From Alphaproteobacteria bacterium (GTDB lineage Bacteria > Pseudomonadota > Alphaproteobacteria > SHVZ01), in the NCBI GenBank assembly GCA_016869285.1, contig VGEN01000006.1, positions 1-61,015 of the forward strand: a DNA stretch of 61,015 nucleotides. The letters are read 5' to 3'. The notes below the pieces were generated by a model. That model saw nothing but the letters and a program-made list of their open reading frames with translations. It was not told the origin of the DNA and did not search any database. A program made the translations under genes and the position numbers. The stretch's first letter is position 1; each line of letters starts with the position of its first letter. Below, in pieces: positions 53,513 through 61,015 of the stretch.

Positions 53513-55870
53513 ATGGCCGCCAAAAGCCGGCGCGTCTTTACCCATGCGGATTTCGCGCGTGTGGAACGGCATCTGCCGTGGGCGATGGCGAAGAAGGTCC
53601 GGAACGCCCAGGTCCTGACCTACTGGATCGGCGGCGAGGACCGCTTCTGGTATCGCCGGGAAACCAGGGGAGGGGCGGTCTTCGTGTTCGTCGATGCGGC
53701 GACGGGGCGAAAGACGCCGGCCTTCGACCACGAGCGGCTGGCCCAAGGCCTATCGCAGGCGACCAAGCAGAAGGTCTCGGCGAAGGCGCTGCCCTTCTCA
53801 TGGTTCATCTTCACGCTCGACCTTCGGGCGATAGACTTCATTGCGCTCGGCAAGTCCTGGCGCTTCGATCTCTCCGCCGGCAAGCTGGAAGCCGGACAAT
53901 GGAAGCCGAGCGATGCCGAGTTGCCCTCGCCCGATGGGCGCTGGGTCGCGTTCCTTAAAGGCCCCGACATCTGGGTCCGCGAGCTCGCCACGGGCAGGGA
54001 GCGGGCGCTGACGACTGACGGCGAGGAGCGCTTCGCCTATGGCAAGTCGCCGGACACCAATCTGACCACGATCACCTGGAAGCGCGCTGGCGTCGCGCCG
54101 CCGCCGGCACTGCTCTGGTCGCCGGACTCCAGGCGCGTGCTGACGCATCGCCTCGACGAGCGCCGCGTCAAGCCGCTGCACCTGCATCAGTCTGTGCCCG
54201 ACGACGGCAGCGTGCGGCCTGTGGTGCACGAGATCCGCGTGTCTTTCCCCGGCGACCGTGACGACGAGCTCGCCTGCTGCCATCACCTCTCGATCGAGGT
54301 CGAGACCGGCAAGAAGACCCTTGCCGAGGTCGCCCCGCAGCTCGCCGGCAACGGCTCGCCGATCGAGCGCGGCCGCCTGTGGTGGGATGCGGATGCGCGT
54401 GTCGTCTGGATCATCGATGTCGGCCGCGCCGAGAAGTGGTTTCGCCTGCTGCGCTTCGACACGCACACCGGCAAGGTGAAGGTCGTCCGCGAGGAGCGCG
54501 CCTCGACCTTCGTCGAGGCCAATCTCACCCCGCAGGATCGGCCGAACCTCCGCGTGCTGCCCGGCGGCAAGGAGGTCGTCTGGTTCTCGCAGGAGGATGG
54601 CTGGGCCCAGCTCTATCTGGTCGATGCCGAGAGCGGCGCCGTCAGGAACCGCATCACGACCGGCAAATGGGTCGTACGCGATGTCCTGCATGTCGACCCC
54701 GTGCATCGCACCGTGCTGTTCGTCGCCAGCGGCGTTACGCCGCGCGCCAATCCCTACTACCGGCAGGTCTGTCTGGCGTCGCTCGACGGCGGCCCGACCA
54801 AGGTGCTGACGCCGGAGCCGGCCGACCATCATGTGGCGACGATCCAGCCGCGCGCGCTGATCGTGCTGCCGCTCGAGGTGCACCGCCCGCGCCCGCAAGG
54901 CGTCTCGCCCTCCGGCCGCTACCTCGTCGAGACCCAGAGCACCCTGACAACCGTGCCCGCCTCCTATCTGCTCGACGCGAAGGACGGGCGCGTGATTGCG
55001 ACGCTCGAGGAGGCGGATGTCGGCGAGGTCGTCAAAGGCGGCTGGCGCTGGCCGGAGGCGGTCAAGCTCAAGGCCGCCGACGGCAAGACCGACATCTACG
55101 GCGCGGTCTTCCTTCCGAACGACTTCGACCGGCGAAAGAAGTACCCGGTGCTCGATCTGATCTATCCGGGCCCGCAACGCATCCAGACGCCGCATCACTC
55201 GTTCACCTCCGATGCCAATGGCATGCGTCAGTTCCTGTTCCCGAAGTCGTATGCCGAACTCGGCATGGTCGTCGTGACGATCGACGGACGCGGCACGCCG
55301 CTGCGCTCGAAGGCCTTCCACGATCACTGGTACGGGAAGATGGAGACGGCCGGCGGGCTCGCGGACCACATCGCTGCGCTGAGGCAGCTTGCCAAGAGCA
55401 GGCCCTATATGGATCTGGAGCGCGTCGGCATCACCGGCCACTCCGGCGGCGGCTTCGCCTCGACGCGCGCGATGTTTCAGTACCCGAAGTTCTTCAAGGT
55501 CGCCGTCGCCTCGTCCGGCAACCACGACCAACGCGGCTACATGCAGCAATGGGGCGAGAAGTATCAGGGGCTGATGTCGGAGGGTGTCTCCTACGCGGCT
55601 CAGGTCAATGCCAGCATCGCGCATCGGCTCGAAGGCAAGCTGATGCTTGCCTATGCCGACATGGACGACAACGTGCCGCCGGCGCTGACGCTTCAGGTGG
55701 TTGATGCGCTGATCAAGGCCAACAAGAACTTCGACCTTCTGGTGATGCCGAACCACAATCACCTGTCGATCTACCGCGACGGCTACTTCATCCGACGGAG
55801 CTTCGAGTATTTCCTCCGCCATCTCGTCGAGGTCGAGGTCGAGCCCGGATTTGTGCTGCCGGGGCAGTAG
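53513..55870 (+). CDS. S9-family (dipeptidyl peptidase IV/prolyl oligopeptidase-like) serine peptidase
   Basis: 785 aa. An N-terminal beta-propeller (DPPIV-type repeats with SPDGRWVAFL, WSPDSRRVL and LPGGKEVVWFSQEDGW) and a C-terminal alpha/beta hydrolase. Catalytic Ser644 in GITGHSGGGFAS; Asp in YADMDDNVPP; His in MPNHNHLSIYRDG. No signal peptide, so it is probably cytoplasmic. RBS AAGGAG precedes ATG 53513. It cleaves short peptides; it probably works on material imported with the upstream binding protein. Confidence 0.92.
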   Translation: MAAKSRRVFTHADFARVERHLPWAMAKKVRNAQVLTYWIGGEDRFWYRRETRGGAVFVFVDAATGRKTPAFDHERLAQGLSQATKQKVSAKALPFSWFIFTLDLRAIDFIALGKSWRFDLSAGKLEAGQWKPSDAELPSPDGRWVAFLKGPDIWVRELATGRERALTTDGEERFAYGKSPDTNLTTITWKRAGVAPPPALLWSPDSRRVLTHRLDERRVKPLHLHQSVPDDGSVRPVVHEIRVSFPGDRDDELACCHHLSIEVETGKKTLAEVAPQLAGNGSPIERGRLWWDADARVVWIIDVGRAEKWFRLLRFDTHTGKVKVVREERASTFVEANLTPQDRPNLRVLPGGKEVVWFSQEDGWAQLYLVDAESGAVRNRITTGKWVVRDVLHVDPVHRTVLFVASGVTPRANPYYRQVCLASLDGGPTKVLTPEPADHHVATIQPRALIVLPLEVHRPRPQGVSPSGRYLVETQSTLTTVPASYLLDAKDGRVIATLEEADVGEVVKGGWRWPEAVKLKAADGKTDIYGAVFLPNDFDRRKKYPVLDLIYPGPQRIQTPHHSFTSDANGMRQFLFPKSYAELGMVVVTIDGRGTPLRSKAFHDHWYGKMETAGGLADHIAALRQLAKSRPYMDLERVGITGHSGGGFASTRAMFQYPKFFKVAVASSGNHDQRGYMQQWGEKYQGLMSEGVSYAAQVNASIAHRLEGKLMLAYADMDDNVPPALTLQVVDALIKANKNFDLLVMPNHNHLSIYRDGYFIRRSFEYFLRHLVEVEVEPGFVLPGQ

Positions 55871-55873
55871 CCT

Positions 55874-56527
55874 CTAGCCGCGCCGGAAGGCACGCATGTG
55901 GAAACTGGCTTGGTCGCTCGCATAGCGATGCTGGGCGCCAACCGGGCAGGCGAGGCGGGCAAGGCAGCCGCCGGACATGCAGGCGGCGCCGGCCTCGCTC
56001 GCGATGTGTGCACGGCACCGGGCGACGTCGTAGCCGACCGTCGAGAATGCCGAGACCGGGCAGGCCGTCAGGCAGGGCTTTGCCGCGCATGTCGCGCACG
56101 GGCTGCTGGGCTTCGTCCGCGGCGCCAGCTTCAGCCGTTCGGCGAAGGCCAGCGCACCGCGATAGCTGTGCCAGAGGCCGTACTCGGGATGGATCAGGAT
56201 GCCGAGCGGCGAGATGAAGACATCGCCGGTACGTTGCGCCCAGCGCTGGAAGGGGAGCCAAGGCGGACCCGCGAAAGGATAGAGTGCCGAACCGCCGAGA
56301 GCGGCGGCGAGGCCGTCGATGATCCGGCGCGACCAGCGATCCAGCGGGCTCGGCTGCTCGTCGGCCGCTTCCGCCGAGGCGGAAAAACGCGGCCAGCCTT
56401 CGCTGCCGACGAAGCCGAGCAGGACAATCGTCCCGGCCGGCACGTCGTCGGCGATGGTCGAATGGAATCCGCCGCGAAGACGAAGCCCGGTGGGCCGGAC
56501 AGCCGCCTCGATCGCGGCAAGTGTCAG
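55874..56527 (-). CDS. Ferredoxin-like 4Fe-4S protein (probable CTG start)
   Basis: 217 aa if started at CTG 56527. C-terminal cysteine cluster [18 protein letters not shown], followed by more Cys ([22 protein letters not shown]), two [4Fe-4S] clusters in a ferredoxin fold. A GTG at 56443 gives 189 aa, but the frame is open and coding-like upstream ([18 protein letters not shown]), and the only start fitting the operon is CTG 56527-56525, which overlaps the TGA of the upstream PLP-enzyme gene (CTGA). No ribosome site is obvious. Electron partner unknown. Confidence 0.75.
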   Translation of the reverse strand: MTLAAIEAAVRPTGLRLRGGFHSTIADDVPAGTIVLLGFVGSEGWPRFSASAEAADEQPSPLDRWSRRIIDGLAAALGGSALYPFAGPPWLPFQRWAQRTGDVFISPLGILIHPEYGLWHSYRGALAFAERLKLAPRTKPSSPCATCAAKPCLTACPVSAFSTVGYDVARCRAHIASEAGAACMSGGCLARLACPVGAQHRYASDQASFHMRAFRRG

Positions 56528-57738
56528 TCCGGCCAGCGGAGAAGGCGCTCGAAGCGCCGTAGTTTGCGCTCGGCGTGGCTGTATTGCTGCGGGCGGTTGC
56601 GCTTGCGCGCCTCGCTTAGCTCATGGACGACGCGGTCGGCCACGGTCTCGGCCTCCCCCGGATGCAGGTTGCAGGGATCAAGCTGGAAGAAGCCCTGCTC
56701 GGCCTCGTGATCGCGGACGATGACCGGAGGGTCGCCGGATGCCAGCGCGTCGGCGAGCTCCCAGGCGGTGATGCGCGCCGTCTCTGCCTCGACCTGCAGC
56801 ATCAGCCGGTCGAGCGGGTTGTCGGTGGGATCGGGGATGATCGTCGCGGTGACGCCCGGGAGACCGGTGAAGCGCTTGACCCAGAGGTCGAGGTAGCTCC
56901 TCTCGAGCTTGCGCACAGCATCATGGTCGCGCTGCTCCCAGGCCTCGAGCGCGGCGATGGTCCCGGTGATGCTCTCCTTGCCGACCTTCATGCCGCGACC
57001 GATGCCCGCATTCTGCAAGAAGGTCGCGCGCACCAGCGGCTTCCTGCCGGCGACGATCCCGGCCGTCGGCCCGCCGAGGAACTTATGCGCACTGTAGATC
57101 ACGAGATCGGCACCGGCGGCGTGAAAACCCTTGAGGTCGTACTCGGATGCCAGGTCGGCAACGACCGGCACTCCCTTCTCATGCGCGACGCGGGCAAACT
57201 CGGCGAGCGGAATCTGTCCGTATTGCACGGTGTGGTGCGAGACGACGTAGAGCGCCGCGGCGGTCTTCTCGGTGATCTTGTGCGCGAGCTGATAGGCGCG
57301 TGCATCGGTGACGTTGCCGACCGGGACGCAGGTAGCACCTGCGAGCCTGACCGCCTGCTCGATCGGGGCGCCGTAGCCGGTCATGTGACCCATCTGGATC
57401 ACGACTTCGTTCTTCATGCCGGCGGAGTCGGGTAGCTGCTCGATCTTCGCCAGATCCGCGCCAGTCATGCAGCCGGCCAGCGCGAGCGTGATGCCGGCTG
57501 AAGCCGACGCGGTGACGAATCCCGCCTCCGTGCCAGTCGCCCTGGCAATCGCGCGGCTCGCCTTGCGATGCAGGTCGTTGATCTCGACCCATTCCGGCAG
57601 AATTTCGCTCGCAACGCGTTGTACCTCCGGAACCGCGATCGAGGCGCCGAGATGCGTCATGGTGCCGGAGACATTGATGATCGGCCGGAGGCCGAGGCGT
57701 GCGCGGATGTCGCTGCCGGATTTGGGCTTCGCGGTCAT
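56524..57738 (-). CDS. SelA-like/aminotransferase class V-fold PLP enzyme
   Basis: 404 aa. Resembles the family of SelA relatives (D-glucosaminate-6-phosphate ammonia-lyase/selenium transferase-like). Starts near [23 protein letters not shown]-binding Asp195 in VVADLASEY and Lys219 in [14 protein letters not shown]. The [20 protein letters not shown] loop is typical of the group. It is a little shorter than true SelA and lacks the SelA N-terminal domain, so it is more probably a lyase. First gene of a pair with the ferredoxin; it follows the amino acid ABC genes. Confidence 0.85.
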   Translation of the reverse strand: MTAKPKSGSDIRARLGLRPIINVSGTMTHLGASIAVPEVQRVASEILPEWVEINDLHRKASRAIARATGTEAGFVTASASAGITLALAGCMTGADLAKIEQLPDSAGMKNEVVIQMGHMTGYGAPIEQAVRLAGATCVPVGNVTDARAYQLAHKITEKTAAALYVVSHHTVQYGQIPLAEFARVAHEKGVPVVADLASEYDLKGFHAAGADLVIYSAHKFLGGPTAGIVAGRKPLVRATFLQNAGIGRGMKVGKESITGTIAALEAWEQRDHDAVRKLERSYLDLWVKRFTGLPGVTATIIPDPTDNPLDRLMLQVEAETARITAWELADALASGDPPVIVRDHEAEQGFFQLDPCNLHPGEAETVADRVVHELSEARKRNRPQQYSHAERKLRRFERLLRWPD

Positions 57739-57742
57739 GGCG

Positions 57743-58519
57743 TCAGTGCTTCATCTCGATGCGGGCGAGGAACGACTTGAGGCGCTCATTCTGCGATGCA
57801 TTGGCGAGGACGTCACGCGACGGGCCGTCGATCACCACGCGGCCCTCGTCCATGAAGATGATGCGAGAGCCGACGTCGCGGGCGAAGGTCATCTCGTGCG
57901 TGACCACGATCATGGTCATGCCGTCCCTGGCGAGGCCCTGCACGACGGAAAGCACTTCGCCGACTAGCTCGGGGTCGAGCGCCGATGTGATCTCGTCAAG
58001 CAGCAGCACTTTCGGGCCCATGGCGACGGCGCGCGCGATGCCGACGCGTTGCTGCTGGCCGCCGGAGAGCTGGCTCGGCAGGCTCTGGAGCTTGTCCGAT
58101 AGGCCGACGCGGTTGAGCCAGTGGCCGGCACGGTCCTTGGCCTCAGCCTTGGAGATGCCGCGCACCTTGGTCAGTCCCAGCATGACGTTCTCGAGCGCGG
58201 TCAGGTGCGGGAACAGATTGAAGAGCTGGAAGACCATGCCGATATCGGCGCGGATCGGTGCCAGGGCGCGCTCCGAGCGGCGTTTGCGGGTGCTGCCGCC
58301 TTCCTCGTAGCCGATCTCAGTGCCATCGACCTTGATCGAGCCCTGGTCATAGGGTTCCAGCAGGTTGATGCATCGGAGCAGCGTGGTCTTGCCGCTGCCC
58401 GAGGGACCGATGACGCAGACGGCCTCGCCCTTGGCGACGTCGAGATCTATGCCGTCGAGGACGCGCAGGCTGCCGAAGGACTTCTTGAGGCCGCGGATCT
58501 GGACGAGCGACTGGGGCAC
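57743..58519 (-). CDS. Polar amino acid ABC transporter ATP-binding protein (GlnQ/HisP-like)
   Basis: 258 aa. Walker [10 protein letters not shown], signature [15 protein letters not shown], Walker [13 protein letters not shown] and switch VVTHEMTFA. Typical polar amino acid importer ATPase. It follows two permease genes; four bases separate it from the nearer one. Confidence 0.95.
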   Translation of the reverse strand: MPQSLVQIRGLKKSFGSLRVLDGIDLDVAKGEAVCVIGPSGSGKTTLLRCINLLEPYDQGSIKVDGTEIGYEEGGSTRKRRSERALAPIRADIGMVFQLFNLFPHLTALENVMLGLTKVRGISKAEAKDRAGHWLNRVGLSDKLQSLPSQLSGGQQQRVGIARAVAMGPKVLLLDEITSALDPELVGEVLSVVQGLARDGMTMIVVTHEMTFARDVGSRIIFMDEGRVVIDGPSRDVLANASQNERLKSFLARIEMKH

Positions 58520-58522
58520 CGG

Positions 58523-59173
58523 CTACTCCCGAATGTAGGCGAAGCGTGCCTCGAGCCGGCGGCTGGTCAGGCTCAGGCTGTAGTTGATGATGAAGTACAT
58601 CGCCGCACCCAGCAGGTACATCGGCAGCGGATCGTAGGTGCGACCGATCACCTGCTGGACGGCTAGCGTCAAGTCGACGATGCCGGCGAGCGAAACCAGG
58701 GCAGAACCCTTGACCGCATCGGCGACGGCGTTGATCCAGGGCGGCAGGAAGCGACGGACCGCCTGCGGCAGGATCACGTATTGCAGGCGTTGGCGGAAGG
58801 TGAGCCCGATGGCCTTGCCGGCGTCGGTCTGTCCGAAATGGATGGACTGGATGGCGCCGCGCGCGATCTCCGCGACATGCGCGGTCTTGAAGGCGGTGAG
58901 CGCGATCACTGCCGAGCCGTAGTTGCCGAAGTCGACGCCGAGTAGGGGCAGGCCGTAAATGATCAGGAAGATCAGCACGATCAGCGGCGTGCCGCGCAGG
59001 ATGTCGGAGTAGATTCGAATCGGCCAGGCGATCCACCAGCGACCGTAGACGAGGCCGATGCCGCAGAGGATGCCTGTGACCAGCGAGGAGGCGACAACGA
59101 GCGCCGATACGGTGAGGGTGACCAGGAGGCCCTGCCACAGGAAGGGCAGAACGCCCATGACATAGGCGATCAT
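58523..59173 (-). CDS. Polar amino acid ABC transporter permease (first)
   Basis: 216 aa. Starts MIAYVMGVLPFLWQGLLVTL. Five or so membrane helices, and the LRGTPLIVLIFLIIYGLP and DAGKAIGLTFRQRLQYVILPQA (EAA loop) regions of HisM/GlnP permeases. ATGA overlap with the second permease stop. Confidence 0.95.
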   Translation of the reverse strand: MIAYVMGVLPFLWQGLLVTLTVSALVVASSLVTGILCGIGLVYGRWWIAWPIRIYSDILRGTPLIVLIFLIIYGLPLLGVDFGNYGSAVIALTAFKTAHVAEIARGAIQSIHFGQTDAGKAIGLTFRQRLQYVILPQAVRRFLPPWINAVADAVKGSALVSLAGIVDLTLAVQQVIGRTYDPLPMYLLGAAMYFIINYSLSLTSRRLEARFAYIRE

Positions 59174-59838
59174 CGGCGCACCAGCGAGAAGCGGCGCTCG
59201 AGCAGGCGGAGCGCGTAGATGAGCGCATAGCAGGTGGCCAGATACATCGGCCAGACGACGATCCAGACCTCGATCACGCGGAAGGTGTTGGTCTTGATCC
59301 AGTTGGCGCCGTAGGTCAGCTCCGGCACGGCGATGACGTAGGCGAGTGACGTGTCCTTGAACAGCGAGACGTAGACGTTGGAAAGCGAGGGCAGCACGAT
59401 GCGGAACATGGTCGGCATGCGCACATGGATGAAGCGCTGCCACGGCGTGAGCCCGACGGCCTTGCCGGCATCAATCAGGCCTTTGGGGATCGCATCGAGA
59501 CCGGCGCGAAAGACCTCGACCAGATAGGCGCCGGAGTAGAGCGCCAACGTCGCGATGAAGCTGGTCAACGCGTCATAGGCGAAGCCGCCCGCCGAGGGGA
59601 TTCCATAGAAGACGAGATAGACCAGAAGCAGCAGCGGGACGTTGCGGATGAACTCGACATAGGCCGCGATTGCGGAGCGGATCCATCGGTTGCCGCCCGT
59701 ATAGGCAAGCGCCAGGCTGAGTCCGATCACCATGCCGATCAGGATGGAGATCAGCGCGATCTCCAGCGACAGCACGAGACCCCAATAGAGCTTATCGGCG
59801 TAACGCCAGACGAAGTTGAAGTTGAAGTGATAGGTCAC
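59170..59838 (-). CDS. Polar amino acid ABC transporter permease (second)
   Basis: 222 aa. Starts MTYHFNFNFVWRYADKLYWG. Permease motifs IRNVPLLLLVYLVFYG and DAGKAVGLTPWQRFIHVRMP (EAA loop). With the other permease it forms a heterodimer. Downstream of the binding-protein gene, from which it is separated by a hairpin. Confidence 0.95.
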   Translation of the reverse strand: MTYHFNFNFVWRYADKLYWGLVLSLEIALISILIGMVIGLSLALAYTGGNRWIRSAIAAYVEFIRNVPLLLLVYLVFYGIPSAGGFAYDALTSFIATLALYSGAYLVEVFRAGLDAIPKGLIDAGKAVGLTPWQRFIHVRMPTMFRIVLPSLSNVYVSLFKDTSLAYVIAVPELTYGANWIKTNTFRVIEVWIVVWPMYLATCYALIYALRLLERRFSLVRR

Positions 59839-59868
59839 GAGGTGGGTCTGCTACCTGCCCCCACCTGG

Positions 59869-59896
59869 CCCCCTCCCGGTCGAGCCGGGAAGGGGG
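59869..59896. repeat. Palindromic hairpin between the binding protein and the permease
   Basis: CCCCCTCCCGG (59869-59879), loop TCGAG, CCGGGAAGGGGG (59885-59896) pair with one bulged A. It lies in the 79-base gap between the binding-protein stop (59918, minus strand) and the permease. It may stabilise the binding-protein mRNA. Confidence 0.6.
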
Positions 59897-59917
59897 TGGC
59901 GGCCCGAAGAGTCGGAC

Positions 59918-60720
59918 TCAAATCGTCGGGAAGCCTGGCACACGACGGGGCGGCTTGGCGGCGAAGAACTCCTCGAAGGCCGCGTCGTAGATTTGCGTCT
60001 GATGCCCGTGCATGGCGACGTTGAAGCAGGTGTTGACCCATTGCAGCCAGTCTGGATCGCCCTGGCGCATCGCTGCGGAGTAGAGCTGCGTGTCGTAGTG
60101 GAAACCCGAGTCGAGATACTTGTCCGGGTTCCGCTTGACCAGCCAGCCGACGGTCGAGAGATCGATCACCGCCGCATCCGAGCGGCCGGAATCGAGCGCC
60201 TGGATCGCGTTCGCCTGGGTGTCGAGCTGCATGACCTGGGCCTGCGGCAGGCCGCGCGCGACAAGCTGGTCGGCGTCGACGTTCTGCAGCACGGAGGCCT
60301 TCACATTGCGGCCGGCGTCGATCAGCTCCTTGTGCGTCTTGAACTTGCCCTTGGCCGAGGTGAGAAGCGCCACGCCCTCGACATAGTAGGGGCGAGAGAA
60401 GGCGACGAGCTGGGCGCGCGCCGGCGAGACGGTCATGAACTGAATGACGATGTCGACCTTGCCGGTGGTGATGTTGGGAATGCGAGACGCCGGGTCCTGC
60501 TTCACGAACTCGATCTTGCTCAGGTCTTCCTTGGCATCGCGCCCAGCGCCGAACAGGCCGGCGGCGAGAACCCGCGCCATGGCGATGTCCATGCCGGTGA
60601 GTTCGCCCTTATCGTTTTCGAAGTGCCAAGGCGCATTGGTCGAGCCGGTGCCGACGACGAGCTTGCCGCGTGAGAGAACGGTGCGGAGCGCGCTCTGCGG
60701 TGCCGCCTGGGCCGCGGGGG
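59918..60720 (-). pseudogene. Polar amino acid ABC solute-binding protein, 5' end removed by an IS insertion
   Basis: The frame from about 60720 down to the stop encodes a normal mature binding protein (RGKLVVGTGSTNAPWHFEN, then GMDIAMARVLAAGL, the family opening). Upstream of AAQAAPQSALRTVL there is no signal peptide: the frame continues into transposon-end sequence (GHPP..., boundary near 60716-60721) and its first codons come from the IS. The protein as annotated would not be exported, so the importer at 57743-59838 has probably lost its binding protein. Confidence 0.85.
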
Positions 60721-61015
60721 GATGTCCCGCCCTTTGTTGAACTTGGCGGGACGAGCGTTGCCTGTTGATGACGCTATGCGGCTTGCCGGTGTTCCTCAAG
60801 CCTGTTTCGGATCGTTTGCTTGGCCTGATGGGCAGCCAGGGCGGCTCTGAGCGTCGGCAGCTGCTTGTGCGCCTTGAGGCGTCGGAATCCCTTGGCGGCT
60901 TCCATCATGCCGGCGGCGGTCCAGCGCAGCGCCATATCGGTATTTCGCCACCGCTTCACGTTGCGACAGACGCGGCGCACCGTGCCCATCATGTTCTCGA
61001 TTGAGTTGGTGCAGG
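60716..61015 (-). mobile_element. IS256-type insertion sequence, 3' end (runs off the right edge)
   Basis: From about 60716 the sequence is not continuous with the binding-protein gene. It begins near GGATGTCCCGCC with an inverted copy GGCGGGAC (60745-60752) 13 bases on, consistent with an element end. The transposase gene lies inside. The other end is outside the window, so target duplication cannot be checked. Confidence 0.75.
60774..61015 (-). CDS. IS256-family (mutator-type) transposase, C-terminal fragment
   Basis: Reading from the window edge, the frame gives CTNSIENMMGTVRRVCR at the start, with NSIENMMGTVRR the conserved C-terminal region of IS256-family transposases. It goes on through KRWRNTDMALRWTAAGM and ends in TAG at 60774-60776. 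The catalytic DDE part is outside the window. Confidence 0.8.
   Translation of the reverse strand, partial: CTNSIENMMGTVRRVCRNVKRWRNTDMALRWTAAGMMEAAKGFRRLKAHKQLPTLRAALAAHQAKQTIRNRLEEHRQAA

Noticed and set aside
56524..57738. Bona fide SelA (selenium transferase) linked to the selenoprotein at 21140
   Set aside because: It has the fold and the PLP Lys but is shorter than SelA, lacks its N-terminal tRNA-binding domain, and sits with ferredoxin and amino acid transport genes. It is more likely a SelA-like lyase, so it cannot be used as proof of Sec synthesis.
1..61015. CRISPR array, tRNA genes or prophage
   Set aside because: No spaced direct repeats, no cloverleaf-like sequence in the intergenic gaps and no phage structural genes were seen by reading; the only mobile parts are the two IS ends.

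Overview
The window looks like the chromosome of a high-GC alphaproteobacterium, plausibly of the Rhodospirillales type. The basis is very high GC in third codon positions, many ATGA/GTGA gene overlaps, hslVU placed back to back with a hisB-hisH-hisA-hisF-hisE operon, a psd-pssA pair, and a large stock of solute-binding proteins and ABC/TRAP uptake systems. The genus cannot be named from this sequence. Both ends are transposase fragments: the 3' end of an IS630-type gene at the left edge, and an IS256-type element at the right edge that has cut off the 5' end of an amino-acid-binding protein gene.

Layout. 1-150 is the transposase tail. 269-3178 is a TRAP transporter (dctP-dctQ-dctM). 3443-6895 holds an amidase, an SDR-like protein lacking the catalytic Tyr, and a class V aminotransferase-fold protein. 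7006-8325 is an orphan protein of unknown function, convergent with a GT2-GT41 glycosyltransferase pair (8322-11116). 11160-13725 is a phage-shock module (pspC, pspB, pspA, divergent pspF) with a readable sigma-54 promoter and a perfect palindrome between pspA and pspF. 13704-14993 is an amine/amino-acid oxidase. 15075-16930 is hslU/hslV.

17049-21355 is the his operon (hisB, hisH, a GNAT gene, hisA, hisF, hisE, a HIT protein). It ends in a 71-codon SelW/Rdx-type gene with an in-frame UGA at the CxxU position and a SECIS-like hairpin just downstream, followed by a strong terminator. An ordinary gene caller would miss this small selenoprotein candidate.

21420-25013 encodes an M81 (MlrC) peptidase, a Nudix-like protein and a ThDP enzyme. 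25100-32425 is one tightly overlapping nine-gene operon: an SsuABC-like ABC importer, a four-subunit succinate dehydrogenase/fumarate reductase-like complex and a split class I fumarase-like hydratase. It reads as a self-contained uptake-oxidation-hydration pathway for an unidentified dicarboxylate-like substrate. A CueR-type regulator follows.

32954-37465 is a sugar-acid-like catabolic group (peptide-type binding protein, two Gfo/Idh/MocA proteins, an FAH-family hydrolase). 37545-42369 is a PadR-controlled RND efflux operon with a readable promoter and operator. 42394-44484 is the psd-pssA-CDP-alcohol transferase group. 44569-48048 has a LysM protein, cytochrome c', a diheme cytochrome c and a LOG protein. 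48053-49324 is a LysR gene divergent from an AT-rich small ORF. Then follow icd, a lytic transglycosylase, a peptide-binding protein with an S9 peptidase, and a ferredoxin/SelA-like PLP enzyme next to a polar amino acid ABC importer whose binding protein is IS-truncated.
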